Shown one piece after another: positions 34,386-43,268 of a stretch of 64,000 nt of DNA. The position numbers and the translations under genes are program-made. Each line of letters begins with the position of its first letter. The first letter of the stretch is position 1. The stretch covers positions 1 to 64,000 of the forward strand of contig JABJAH010000020.1 of assembly GCA_018666155.1 (NCBI GenBank), given 5' to 3'. Source of the DNA: Rhodospirillaceae bacterium (GTDB lineage: Bacteria > Pseudomonadota > Alphaproteobacteria > Rhodospirillales > Rhodospirillaceae). Under the pieces are notes generated by a model that saw nothing but the letters and a program-made list of their open reading frames with translations, ran no database searches and was not told the origin of the DNA.

Positions 34386-35192
34386 ATGCCTGTCGCGGTC
34401 ATAACCGGGTCAACCCGTGGCATCGGGCTGGGTCTGGCCCGTGAGTTTTTGAAATGCGGGCACTCGGTTGTTGTGTCTGGCCGCAGCCAAGGTGGCGTGG
34501 ATGAAGCCATTGCATCCTTGTCCGGCGACGTGACCGGTGAGGCGCGAATACTTGGTCAGCCCTGCGATGTTGGTGATCTCGCCCAGGTCCAAGCGTTGTG
34601 GGACAAAGCCGTCGCGGACTTCGGTCACGTCGACTATTGGATCAACAATGCGGGATTGATTCACAGCTATAAAAACATCACCGAGCTACCGCCCGAAGAT
34701 TTCCCTCGCATTATTCAAACCAACCTGACTGGTGTTATCCACGGTACTCAGGTCGCGACTGTGGGTATGGGTAAACAGGACGCCGGTGGATGGATCTACA
34801 ACATGGAAGGGTTTGGGTCCGACGGCATGACCCGGCCCGGCATCACGCTCTACGGCACGACCAAGCGCGCGGTCACATACTTTACCGCGAGTGCGATTAA
34901 AGAGGCGAAGGGCACCAACGTCAAAATTGGTTTCCTCAATCCGGGAATCGTCATGACGGATTTGGGCATGGGTGATACGGCCCTGCTGCCAAAAGAAGAG
35001 CGGCGCCAGAAGAAATTCCTGATGTTGATCGGCGATACGGTCGAAGACGTGACGACCTTTCTCGTCTTGCGCGTGCTTGCAAACACAAAGCACGGCAAAC
35101 GCATCGCCTGGATGAGCCCGCTCAAGCTGTTGGGCCGCGTGCTGATGTCTCCGTTTTACAAACGAGACCCGATGACGCCCGCTGGGTATTAG
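34386..35192 (+). CDS. Short-chain dehydrogenase/reductase, trio member 3
   Basis: 268 residues. GSTRGIG (8-14) is the nucleotide motif and catalytic residues are S145, Y156 and K160 (YGTTK). Trio traits are the WINNAGLIHSY segment, the 11-residue Ser-Tyr spacing and the tail RIAWMSPLKLLGRVLMSPF. It is the third paralogue in 5.6 kb and follows an MFS porter by 6 bp. It probably oxidises or reduces an imported alcohol or ketone; the substrate is unknown. Confidence 0.85.
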   Translation: MPVAVITGSTRGIGLGLAREFLKCGHSVVVSGRSQGGVDEAIASLSGDVTGEARILGQPCDVGDLAQVQALWDKAVADFGHVDYWINNAGLIHSYKNITELPPEDFPRIIQTNLTGVIHGTQVATVGMGKQDAGGWIYNMEGFGSDGMTRPGITLYGTTKRAVTYFTASAIKEAKGTNVKIGFLNPGIVMTDLGMGDTALLPKEERRQKKFLMLIGDTVEDVTTFLVLRVLANTKHGKRIAWMSPLKLLGRVLMSPFYKRDPMTPAGY

Positions 35193-35314
35193 AGTGCGGT
35201 CTCCAGACGGGCAGCGCTGAGGATTCCCTGGAAAACTCTTGAGCCCTCAGGGCATTGCTTGCAGCATGGCACAAACGTCATAACGACAAGACGAATCGAA
35301 AGGGACCCGGGCTG

Positions 35315-36550
35315 ATGCCGGATACTGCCGTAACACAGACGTCGCCAACTCTAGATGAGGTCAAAGCGCGCACCGAGGCGCTACTGGATGGCTTCCGCGC
35401 CCGCGCTGCCGATACGGAAGCGAACCGGGTTCTGCCGCAGGAAACCGTTGAAGAACTTTACGACGCTGAACTGTTGCAGTTGTTCGCACCAAAACGCTAC
35501 GGCGGCTTGTCGTTGGACTGGCCGGCTATTGTTCATGCGTCGCGTATTGCGGCCCGCGCCTGCGCCTCAACCGGTTGGTTGGTCAGTGTGGTTGGCGGTC
35601 ACATCGCCATCGTGTCCCGGTTGTCCAAACCAATTCAGGACGAGATATTTAAAGACGGTGTTCGCAAAATCATCACTACGGCCTCTGCCCAAACCACCGG
35701 GACTATCGTCAAAGAAAAGGGCGGTTATCGCCTCAACGGCTTGTGGCGGTTTGGCTCGGGCATTGATCACGCCGACTGGGTGATGGTGACCGCGGCCTGT
35801 GAAAACCATCCCGACCCGCCTGAGCCTAACGTGTTTCGCGCGACCGTTCCTCGCAGCGCCGTGGAGGTCGATGACACCTGGCAGGTGGCCGGCATGCGTG
35901 GCACTGGATCCAAAGATTTGCGATTTGAAAATGTGTTCGTCGAAGACGACTGGGTGGTGACTTCGCCGCAATGTTTTGGCATGCATCCGCCCGGCGCCGA
36001 GGTGAATCCCGAAGCCTATCTGTTCGACGTGCCGTTCATGCCCTATTTCACAAACTGGATGATCGGGCCCTTGCTTGGCTGTGCGGAGGGAGCGTTTGAC
36101 GCCTACGTTGCCGCGACCAAGAAGAAGGTCGGCGCCATGACGCGCATTACCGTGGCCGATCAGCCGACCGTGCAGGAGCGTCTATCTGAGTCGTCTGCCG
36201 AATTGGATTGCGCCCGCATGATGTTCGACAACATCACCACGACGTTGGATAACGCTGGTCATGAACGCCGTGCGCTCACGCCCGACGAGAATGTCATGAT
36301 CAATCGTAACCGAGCCTATTTGGCGCGGCTGTGTACCAGCTCAATTTATCGATTGGTCCGCGTCATGGGCGCGACCGGTATATTCGATACCAATCCGGTT
36401 CAGCGCCACTGGCGTGACCTATCCGTCATGGCCAGCCAGGTTGGCGTTAACTGGGATCAAAACATGATGGCCTATGGCCGTTACTTGCTTGGCCTCGATT
36501 TTGAGAAAGTGAAAACCGATCACGTCCCGTCAGCGAAAAAGCCTGCCTAA
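35315..36550 (+). CDS. HsaA-like flavin-dependent monooxygenase oxygenase subunit (copy 2)
   Basis: About 411 residues, paralogous to 6920-8140. Shared blocks: NRVLPQETVEELYDAELLQLFAPKRYGG, CASTGWLVSVVGGH, GLWRFGSGIDHADWV, WQVAGMRGTGSKDLRFENVFV, and a C-terminal bundle with RLVRVMGATGIFDTNPVQRHWRDL. It is the oxygenase half of a two-component system that needs an external flavin reductase; none is nearby. The ATG at 35315 is preferred over 35255, where the extra 20 residues have no homology. The 60 bp upstream to the SDR stop hold no gene. Confidence 0.85.
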   Translation: MPDTAVTQTSPTLDEVKARTEALLDGFRARAADTEANRVLPQETVEELYDAELLQLFAPKRYGGLSLDWPAIVHASRIAARACASTGWLVSVVGGHIAIVSRLSKPIQDEIFKDGVRKIITTASAQTTGTIVKEKGGYRLNGLWRFGSGIDHADWVMVTAACENHPDPPEPNVFRATVPRSAVEVDDTWQVAGMRGTGSKDLRFENVFVEDDWVVTSPQCFGMHPPGAEVNPEAYLFDVPFMPYFTNWMIGPLLGCAEGAFDAYVAATKKKVGAMTRITVADQPTVQERLSESSAELDCARMMFDNITTTLDNAGHERRALTPDENVMINRNRAYLARLCTSSIYRLVRVMGATGIFDTNPVQRHWRDLSVMASQVGVNWDQNMMAYGRYLLGLDFEKVKTDHVPSAKKPA

Positions 36551-36556
36551 AGGCTG

Positions 36557-37387
36557 TTATTCAGTGGTGTTTAAAGGCACCGGCAATGACGTGATGGATA
36601 TGATTGCTCGGCCTCGCAGTTCGGTCAGGATCGCCTGCACGGCTGCATCGGACAAGTCGTTGCGCACTTGAACACGCATTTCCTCAAAGGTCGGAGCCGG
36701 CTTCAAGCGTTTGTCTTCAACTTTAATCAGATGCCAACCGAAATCTGTTTTGACCGGAGACGACGTAACCTCACCCGGTGATAAGGAATACGCCGCTTCA
36801 GAGAATTCCGGAACCATCGTGCCGCGGGTGAAGTAGCCCAGGTCGCCACCTTGCGGACCTGATGGACCGGTTGAACGGTCACGGGCCAAGTCTTCGAAGG
36901 TTGCGCCATCGGAAAGCTCGCGCAAAATCGCTTCGGCTTCATCTTCTGTTTCAACCAGAATGTGGCGCGCCTTTACTTCCTCATCCTGGACATAGGTTTC
37001 CATTCTCTTGTCGTAGGCTTCGCGAATGCGCTCTTCGGTAACCCGATCAGAAATCTCGTCGCGCAAATAGGCTTGGCGGACCAGTTCATCCTCAAGCCGT
37101 TGTAGTTGCATCTGCACGCCCGGGTCGTTTTCTAGGCCGCGACCCTTCGCTGCCGTACCCATCAATTTTTGATCTATATAGAATTCAATCAGTCGGGGCA
37201 GGATCGCCGCCGTATCCATTTCCGCAGCGTTGGGAATGGTTTTCTGAAATTCTGAAATTTCGCCAAAGGTAATGGCGGTACCGTTCAACTCGGCAACCAC
37301 CGTATCCGGCGATTGGGCCTGCGCTAAACCGGAGAAGCTGAGTGCTAGCGCTGCGACGGTGACGAGTGCGTGGTTGCGAATGGTCAT
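36557..37387 (-). CDS. Periplasmic parvulin-type peptidyl-prolyl isomerase
   Basis: About 276 residues with a Sec leader (VTVAALALSFSGLAQA). The chaperone N-domain (about 25-130) has a helix-rich segment with FYIDQKLM. The PpiC rotamase domain (about 130-225) shows EEVKARHILVETEDEAEAIL, GPSGPQGGDLGYFTRGTMVPEF and a FGWHLIKVEDKR close. It folds outer-membrane and periplasmic proteins. The ATG at 37387 lies 1 bp after the stop of the FKBP gene. It is not obviously linked to the catabolic genes around it. Confidence 0.9.
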   Translation of the reverse strand: MTIRNHALVTVAALALSFSGLAQAQSPDTVVAELNGTAITFGEISEFQKTIPNAAEMDTAAILPRLIEFYIDQKLMGTAAKGRGLENDPGVQMQLQRLEDELVRQAYLRDEISDRVTEERIREAYDKRMETYVQDEEVKARHILVETEDEAEAILRELSDGATFEDLARDRSTGPSGPQGGDLGYFTRGTMVPEFSEAAYSLSPGEVTSSPVKTDFGWHLIKVEDKRLKPAPTFEEMRVQVRNDLSDAAVQAILTELRGRAIISITSLPVPLNTTE

Positions 37388-37388
37388 G

Positions 37389-37820
37389 CTATTCAATTCC
37401 TACAAGTTCGAGATCAAACGTCAGGTCTTGTCCGGCCAAGGGATGATTGGCGTCGACGATGACTTCATTCTCTTCAATCGCCATGACTGTCATCGGCAAT
37501 GGCTGCCCCGTATGCGTTGTCATTTCGTAGGTCTGGCCAATTTCAATCGACGCACCGCCATCCGGGAAACTTTCAAGTTCGAGAGTTTGCACCATATCCT
37601 GATTGCGTTCGCCATAGGCTTCGTCGGCCGGCACGGTAAACGTTTGGCTCTCACCGATGGCCATGCCGACTAAGGCTGCTTCAAAGCCGGGAATGAGGCG
37701 GCCTTCACCGAGGGTCGCGCCCATTGGGTCAGATCCAATCGAGGAATCGAACTGAGTGCCGTCTGAGAGGGTGCCCGTATAATGAAAGGTGACGCTATCA
37801 CCGTCTTTCGCTGTGCTCAT
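37389..37820 (-). CDS. FKBP-type peptidyl-prolyl isomerase (SlyD/SlpA-like)
   Basis: 143 residues. The FKBP core starts VTFHYTGTLSDGTQFDSS, and GEGRLIPGFEAALVGMAIGE forms the active-site hairpin. The insert-in-flap region (about 70-120) ends in the classical VDANHPLAGQDLTFDLELVGIE of the SlyD/SlpA group. Cytoplasmic proline isomerase and chaperone. The ATG at 37820 has GAAAGG upstream; the frame extends another 48 codons with no homology. It precedes the PpiC gene by 1 bp on the minus strand, so two unrelated isomerases are made from one transcript. Confidence 0.9.
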   Translation of the reverse strand: MSTAKDGDSVTFHYTGTLSDGTQFDSSIGSDPMGATLGEGRLIPGFEAALVGMAIGESQTFTVPADEAYGERNQDMVQTLELESFPDGGASIEIGQTYEMTTHTGQPLPMTVMAIEENEVIVDANHPLAGQDLTFDLELVGIE

Positions 37821-37956
37821 GATCTGCCTTTCTATGCGCCGTGTACGTTCGTAAAAGGAGGGAGGCCACACGCGGGTGGGCCTGAAAAACGGCGGCAGCA
37901 TAGGGGCACACCGGGTATAGTACAAGACAGGCCTGGCACAGAGAGGCGAGCTGAAG

Positions 37957-38667
37957 ATGACCATTAAACTCTACGATCTCGTTGGCGTCGACGACCGCCG
38001 TTTCTCGGGCAATTGCTGGCGCACGCAGCTGGCCCTGGCCCACAAAGGCCTGGCCTACGAAACCGTGCCGACTCGATTTACCGACATCGCGGGTATCGGT
38101 GATGGCACCCATAAAACCATCCCCTTGATCGATGATGTGGGAACGGAGGTGTGCGACAGTTGGGTGATCGCCAATTATCTGGAGGACACCTATCCTGATA
38201 CGCCGTCTTTGTTTGGTGCCGATGGTGCAAATGGACCGGGCAGAAACTTCAGCCAGTTTCTACAGCATTGGAATATGCGGGCGATCAGCTTCCCGTTGCT
38301 TCACGTCATTATCAAAGATATCTACGACCGGCTTGACCCTGCCGACCAACCGTACTTTCGTGAAAGCCGGGAAAAGCGGTTTGGTAAAACCTTGGAGCAG
38401 ATGGTTGAAAATCGAGAAGAAACTTTAAAAGAGTTTCAGTCGGGGTTAAATCCGCTGCGAGCTTGCTTGGAGGATCAGCCATTTCTGTCCGGCACAACGC
38501 CGCTGTATCCCGATTACATTATTGCAGGTCAGCTTTTGTGGCCGCGCCCAGTATCCCCTCTCAAATTTCTCGAAGACGACGACGTGCTAACCGAATGGTT
38601 CAGCCGCATGCTCGATTTGTTTGATGGTCTCGGCCGCCGCCAGCATAAGGAATGGGACGGGGTGTGA
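37957..38667 (+). CDS. Glutathione S-transferase, LigE/beta-etherase-like
   Basis: 236 residues. The thioredoxin-like N-domain begins KLYDLVGVDDRRFSGNCWRTQLALAHKGLAYE, where the early Ser and Cys are candidate glutathione-activating residues, followed by KTIPLIDD (cis-Pro) and EVCDSWVIANYLEDTYPD for glutathione binding. The helical C-domain includes PDYIIAGQLLWPRPV. The pattern resembles the LigE-type etherases and related detoxifying GSTs. It would conjugate or cleave an aromatic ether or halide. Divergent from the isomerase pair. Confidence 0.8.
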   Translation: MTIKLYDLVGVDDRRFSGNCWRTQLALAHKGLAYETVPTRFTDIAGIGDGTHKTIPLIDDVGTEVCDSWVIANYLEDTYPDTPSLFGADGANGPGRNFSQFLQHWNMRAISFPLLHVIIKDIYDRLDPADQPYFRESREKRFGKTLEQMVENREETLKEFQSGLNPLRACLEDQPFLSGTTPLYPDYIIAGQLLWPRPVSPLKFLEDDDVLTEWFSRMLDLFDGLGRRQHKEWDGV

Positions 38668-38670
38668 GGG

Positions 38671-39096
38671 TTAACCCGTCACAACCAACCCAACCCCCAC
38701 CGCAAAACACCCAAATCCGATGGCGATTCCAACCAGCGGGATGATGAACCAATAGTGCCAGGCCAGCACCAGAAACAGCCCTGACGTCACAACCGATAGC
38801 CACAGCAGGAGCGGGTTGTCACTGATTACACCGAAGTCACTGGTCGCCAAACTCAAATAGATCAATCCAAAGACAATCGCGCCGAGGCTATGGCTGAAGT
38901 TAAAGCCGAGCCAAGCGCGCCACATGTTGGTCTTGGGGTGAATCGTCATGGTGCTGGCTTGCATGGCTTCGCGCACCTCTGGCTTGTGGGGCGTCAGTTT
39001 GAATGGTCGTGTCCGCTCGATCCAGGTGTAGACGCCGTGGGCGAACCCCAGAACGATGAACGGGATGCTGCCGAGAACGAAGAAGGTCTGACTCAC
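38671..39096 (-). CDS. Uncharacterised four-helix membrane protein
   Basis: About 141 residues with four hydrophobic segments: residues 3-22, about 60-83, 90-112 and 118-140. A hydrophilic loop with RTRPFKLTPHKPEVREAMQ and TKTNMWRAWLGFNFSHSLG joins helix 1 and 2. The GTG at 39096 follows GAGGAG with ideal spacing and is chosen over ATG at 39111 and 39138. I do not recognise a characterised family. It is convergent with the GST gene (3-bp gap). Confidence 0.65.
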   Translation of the reverse strand: MSQTFFVLGSIPFIVLGFAHGVYTWIERTRPFKLTPHKPEVREAMQASTMTIHPKTNMWRAWLGFNFSHSLGAIVFGLIYLSLATSDFGVISDNPLLLWLSVVTSGLFLVLAWHYWFIIPLVGIAIGFGCFAVGVGLVVTG

Positions 39097-39180
39097 AATT
39101 GGTCTCCTCATTGGTTGCCGGGCTGAATGGGCGAGCAAACCTTGGTGATGTTCAGACGGTTTGTCTATGGTGCCGGTGTC

Positions 39181-39639
39181 ATGTCATTGATCGTTCGCCC
39201 CGCCAGCGCCTCTGATTTTCACGCGCTCAATCATATCAAAGAGTCTGCCGTGCAAGACAGCACGGCGGCTGGATCTGAGCTTACGGGTCGCCTCCATCGC
39301 TGGAATCCGAGGCGGTCCTACGCGCCACCATCCTATTGGCATAACGCGATTGTTGCCGAAGTCGATGGCGACATCATCGGGGTCGCCAAGACTATCGGTG
39401 CCATGCTCAAAGATTTGTGGGTGCTGCAAAGTAAAAGGTCCCTCGGGGCAGGGGCGGCCCTGGCCCGGGCTGCTGAAGATTGCATTCGCGCCGATGGTCA
39501 TCGTATGGCGCATTTATACACCGCCGCCTTCAACGCCCGAACCTGTGCATTCTACGAACGTAACGGCTGGTCCATGGTGCGTTTCACCTATCACACGGTT
39601 GGCCATTTCCGCCGATGCGTGTATGTGAAGCGGCTATGA
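39181..39639 (+). CDS. GNAT-family acetyltransferase
   Basis: About 152 residues. SLIVRPASASDFHALNHIKE is a normal GNAT beginning. The central strand AIVAEVDGDIIGVAKTIG, the acetyl-CoA loop KRSLGAGAALARAAEDCIRADGH and the closing AFNARTCAFYERNGWSMVRF are all family elements. The acceptor is unknown. The ATG at 39181 matches the usual family length, though the frame opens at 39127. It ends in ATGA shared with the FAD monooxygenase gene, so the two are translationally coupled. Confidence 0.8.
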   Translation: MSLIVRPASASDFHALNHIKESAVQDSTAAGSELTGRLHRWNPRRSYAPPSYWHNAIVAEVDGDIIGVAKTIGAMLKDLWVLQSKRSLGAGAALARAAEDCIRADGHRMAHLYTAAFNARTCAFYERNGWSMVRFTYHTVGHFRRCVYVKRL

Positions 39640-40856
39640 CAACGTTACAGCCAGACATTCTAATCGCCGGCGCTGGTATCGCCGGAGCCACCGTCGCCGC
39701 CGGACTGCGCGGCCGCGGATATTCCGTTGTGCATCTGGAAGCGTCGACCCAACCGTTGGATACGGCGCGGGGCGATCACTTGGGGCCGCGCGTAGTCGAA
39801 ACCTTGGCGAACTGGGACATCCTTGATGCCTTCTTCGCGGCGGGGGCGGAAAAACGTCTCGGTGCCAAGTGGCTGACACCCGAGGGCGTGGTAATCATGC
39901 ATTCGAGCATTGATGACTTGCCGTTGCCCTACCCGTTCTATGTTGTTCTCAATCACGACCTCATCGCGACGACCGCGCTCGATCTGGCGGTCACCGCCGC
40001 TGACTACGACTACACCCTGTTCCGGCCGGTTGCGGCTCGCGATATCTCCACTGGTGCTGACGCCCATGGCGGTGTCACTGAGGTGAGCATCACAACGCCC
40101 GAGGGTGAGGCGGTCACGATTAAGCCGCGCATGACCATCGCCTGTGACGGCCGCTCGTCAAAAATCCGTGCCGCCTGCGATTTTCAAATCGCCCATACCT
40201 ACGACTATGAAAAACCATTTGTCGTATTGTTTGGTCCGCGCGGCGAGTTGCAAGACCCACGCAATGAGATCAATTCCTATATGTCGTTGAACGGGGGAGT
40301 CAGCCGTATCCCGCGCATCGGCGGACAATGGAAGATCGGCCTGGCCATCGACAAACAAGACATTGGCCGCTGGAAATCCACCACCTCCGATGAGCGCAAA
40401 GCGTTGCTGGCTGAGCGCGCACCGGCGCTTGGTGAAATGGAAACCGAGGTTGCCGGCTTCTATCCCGTTATCCGCCGTGAGTCCGATTACTGGACCAAGG
40501 GCACCACTGTGCTGCTTGGCGATGCCTGTCACACCATCCACCCGGCCCGAGGCCAGGGCATGAACTTCGGGATTCGCTGTGCCGCCCGATTGTTCGACTT
40601 TCTTCCGGACCCAACTGAGATGAGTGATGCGGCCTTGGTGGCACAACGGCTCGCGGACTATGAAGCCGCCGTCAAACCACTGACTGACGCGCAATTATCG
40701 GAAAACCACGAGCGTGGTTTACACATGGATTGCACCGGTCCTGAACGCATGCAGGCCGAAATCCCAACCCTGCGGGCCGTTGCCGCTGATCCCGATGCAA
40801 ACTTTAGATACCGTATGACCATGGCCGGTTATCCAGACCGATTGGACCCAAAGTAA
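39636..40856 (+). CDS. FAD-dependent aromatic monooxygenase
   Basis: 406 residues of the class A flavoprotein monooxygenases (PHBH type). The FAD motif is AGAGIAGA (11-18), the second contact MTIACDGRSSKIRAA (DG motif) lies near residue 175, and LGDACHTIHPARGQGMNFG is the GD motif near residue 298. These enzymes use NAD(P)H and O2 to hydroxylate aromatic rings or epoxidise; no separate reductase is needed. A methyltransferase follows 8 bp later. The coupling with a GNAT gene in front is unusual. Confidence 0.85.
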   Translation: MTTLQPDILIAGAGIAGATVAAGLRGRGYSVVHLEASTQPLDTARGDHLGPRVVETLANWDILDAFFAAGAEKRLGAKWLTPEGVVIMHSSIDDLPLPYPFYVVLNHDLIATTALDLAVTAADYDYTLFRPVAARDISTGADAHGGVTEVSITTPEGEAVTIKPRMTIACDGRSSKIRAACDFQIAHTYDYEKPFVVLFGPRGELQDPRNEINSYMSLNGGVSRIPRIGGQWKIGLAIDKQDIGRWKSTTSDERKALLAERAPALGEMETEVAGFYPVIRRESDYWTKGTTVLLGDACHTIHPARGQGMNFGIRCAARLFDFLPDPTEMSDAALVAQRLADYEAAVKPLTDAQLSENHERGLHMDCTGPERMQAEIPTLRAVAADPDANFRYRMTMAGYPDRLDPK

Positions 40857-40864
40857 GGTTCGCT

Positions 40865-41560
40865 ATGCCTCGTATTATTGATCCCAACGTCCAGTTCGAT
40901 CGCGAAATGTCTGAGCATTACGACAGTTTTGTTCAGCGTCTGATCCCAGATTACGTCCGCATTCATGAACTTGTTGTTGCGCAGCTTGGGCTCGCCCTTG
41001 AGGAACACGCCCGCGTTCTTGTTGTCGGAGCGGGGACGTGCACCGAAATTTTAACTCTCGCCGACTTTGATCAAACGTGGATCTTCACAGCGGTTGAGCC
41101 GTCTGCACCAATGGTCGACGTTGCGCGCGCGCGGATCGAAGCCGCAGGTCTGAGTGATCGTGTAGAATTTCATGTCGGCACCATCGATACCCTGGAGGAC
41201 CAGGGCCCGTTCGACGCTGCGACCGCAATTCTGATGATGCAGTTTGTCCCCGTTGAGGAAAAAGCGGCGGTGTTTAACGACATCAGTACGCGTCTAAAAC
41301 CGCAGGCTCCGCTGGTGATGGCTCATATGATCGGCGACCCCGACTCCGATGAGCACGCCTTAGCCATGCAAGCTTGGCGTGACCACATGGAAGAAACCTT
41401 GAAAGACCGCGCGTCTGAGGTTTACGCCAATGTCTCAGACACTCTGCACTTCATGCCAGACAACGCGCAAACCACGGCCTTGAAAGATGTCGGCTTTACC
41501 GAAGTCGTGCGGTTTCACACCAAAATGGTGTTTGGCGCCTGGATCGCGATAAAGGGATAG
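40865..41560 (+). CDS. Class I SAM-dependent methyltransferase
   Basis: 231 residues. The SAM-binding motif I is ARVLVVGAGTCTEILTLA; motif II is TAVEPSAPMVDVARARIEAAG and motif IV follows at PFDAATAILMMQFVPVEEK. No residues assign the acceptor; small-molecule methylation is likely given the neighbouring monooxygenase. Third gene in the GNAT-FAD monooxygenase-methyltransferase transcript, and convergent with a Dabb gene. Confidence 0.8.
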   Translation: MPRIIDPNVQFDREMSEHYDSFVQRLIPDYVRIHELVVAQLGLALEEHARVLVVGAGTCTEILTLADFDQTWIFTAVEPSAPMVDVARARIEAAGLSDRVEFHVGTIDTLEDQGPFDAATAILMMQFVPVEEKAAVFNDISTRLKPQAPLVMAHMIGDPDSDEHALAMQAWRDHMEETLKDRASEVYANVSDTLHFMPDNAQTTALKDVGFTEVVRFHTKMVFGAWIAIKG

Positions 41561-41568
41561 CTCTCGGG

Positions 41569-41856
41569 CTAGCGATTCACGTCCGACATAATGAAGTCTT
41601 TGACGTTGGGCAAAAACACGTTGCGGATAATATCCGTGTGGGTGTCATGTTTCTCATAGGCCTCGCGGGCGTCTGGGTCTGCAAAGTCACCGACCAAAAG
41701 CCACTTGTAGGGGCTGTTGGCGCCGGCGGGCACGATGTTTTCTTCGATCATCATGGCGTCGACCGTCGGTAGTGACGCAAGAATTTTCATACTACCAATG
41801 ATTTCATCTGCATCGGCGTCATCATTGAGATTGAATAGAACTACGTGGCGGTGCAT
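41569..41856 (-). CDS. Dabb (stress-responsive A/B barrel) domain protein
   Basis: 95 residues that open MHRHVVLFNLNDDADADEI, the signature of the Dabb domain; it continues with MMIEENIVPAGANSPYKWLLVGDFADPDAREAYEKHDTH. Such small dimeric barrels bind or transform hydrophobic ligands (olivetolic-acid-cyclase-like members) or serve stress roles. The specific function is unknown. A GGGAGACTCGCC site precedes the ATG. Convergent with the methyltransferase (8-bp gap). Confidence 0.8.
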   Translation of the reverse strand: MHRHVVLFNLNDDADADEIIGSMKILASLPTVDAMMIEENIVPAGANSPYKWLLVGDFADPDAREAYEKHDTHTDIIRNVFLPNVKDFIMSDVNR

Positions 41857-42073
41857 GGCGAGTCTCCCTGTTGTTTTTTGTCTTCAAATTGAGGGGCTAG
41901 CCTAGGGCGGACGCGCCGTCTGTTCAAGATACTGCCTCAAACGGTATCGGAATGGCTCGGCACGCGTTCATTAGGCAAAACTGTAAGCTATGGCGGCGAG
42001 GACGCTTGGACTCTGGTCATGCCCTGGTGCACACTTAAGCTCACTTGCATTGCTGCTGCACAAGGGACGCACC

Positions 42074-43255
42074 ATGGAGTCGCTTCGCTTCGGGACCTTT
42101 ATTCCCCCCATTCATCCGGTTAAGGAAAACCCGACCCTGTGTCTTGAGCGAGACCTAGAACTGGTTGAGCGCATGGACCAACTTGGCTTTGATGAGGCGT
42201 GGTTTGGCGAACACCATTCCGCAGGCACGGAGCTGTACTCCACCCCAGAGTTTATGATCTTGGCCGCGCATTATCGCACCCGGCGCATTCGTCTCGGTAC
42301 CGGCGTCAGTTCACTGCCCTATCATCATCCACTGATTCTCGCCGATCGTTTCATGCAACTGCATCACATGACTCAGGGGCGCGCCATGTTTGGGGCCGGG
42401 CCGGGGGCCTTAGTGTCCGATGCAAAAATGATGGGCATCGAGACCGATCGCCAGCGCGACATGATGGAAGAGGCGCTTGAAGATATTCTCAAGCTGTTCC
42501 GCGGCGAGACGGTCACCCACGAGACTGATTGGTACACGCTAAAGAACGCGCGTCTGCAACTCCGCCCCTACGGCAATCAGCCGATCGACGTTGTGACGGC
42601 GTCCATGATGTCGCCGTCTGGTCCTAATGCAGCTGGGCGCCTGGGCACGGGCTTGCTCTCCATGAGTGCGTCCGCCGCACCGGCCTTAAAAGTCGCGGGC
42701 ACCAACTGGGACCTAGCCTGTGAGGTTGCGGCCGAACACGGCAACACAATGGACCGTTCGCAATGGCGCATGATCGGGTTGGTGCATGTCGCCGAAACCC
42801 GAGAGCAGGCGATTGCCGACGTCCAATTCGGGATAGAAGATTGGGTGCGGTACTTCGAAGATGTCGCTGTAATTCCCATGATTCCACCGGAGCGTCGCGG
42901 CGACCCTGTCGCGCACCTGATGGATAGTGGCCACGCGGCAATCGGAACTCCCGACGAAGTGATCAAACAAGTTGAAAGCTTGTGGGAGTCATCCCAGGGT
43001 GGCTTCGGCTGTTTTCTGATCACCGACCACAATTGGACCTCTCGAGAAGCCAAACTCAATTCCTATGAGATGGTCGCTCGACATGTATTCCCGCATTTCC
43101 AAGGCCATAACATTCAGCGCGAAGAGTCCAACGCCTGGGTGCGGGATAGCCAGAAAGATTTCAAGGCGAGCCACAACCAGGCGACGGCGAAGCAGATCGA
43201 GCGGCATAACAAACAGCAAGACGCGAAAGCAAAATCCAAATCAGCCGCCGAATAG
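42074..43255 (+). CDS. LLM-class flavin monooxygenase, limonene monooxygenase-like
   Basis: 393 residues of the bacterial luciferase-like TIM barrel. Features are RFGTFIPPIHPVKENPTLCLERDLELVERMDQLGFDEAWFGEHHSAGTELYSTPEFMILAA, close in form to LimB-type limonene monooxygenases, and IRLGTGVSSLPYHHPLILADRF. A hydrophilic tail with KQDAKAKSKSA ends the protein. It would oxidise an alkene or ketone using FMNH2 or FAD from a reductase. The ATG at 42074 matches the family start; the open frame begins at 41990. NUDIX and acetoacetate-decarboxylase-like genes follow. Confidence 0.8.
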   Translation: MESLRFGTFIPPIHPVKENPTLCLERDLELVERMDQLGFDEAWFGEHHSAGTELYSTPEFMILAAHYRTRRIRLGTGVSSLPYHHPLILADRFMQLHHMTQGRAMFGAGPGALVSDAKMMGIETDRQRDMMEEALEDILKLFRGETVTHETDWYTLKNARLQLRPYGNQPIDVVTASMMSPSGPNAAGRLGTGLLSMSASAAPALKVAGTNWDLACEVAAEHGNTMDRSQWRMIGLVHVAETREQAIADVQFGIEDWVRYFEDVAVIPMIPPERRGDPVAHLMDSGHAAIGTPDEVIKQVESLWESSQGGFGCFLITDHNWTSREAKLNSYEMVARHVFPHFQGHNIQREESNAWVRDSQKDFKASHNQATAKQIERHNKQQDAKAKSKSAAE

Positions 43256-43268
43256 ATCGCTTACGCCC

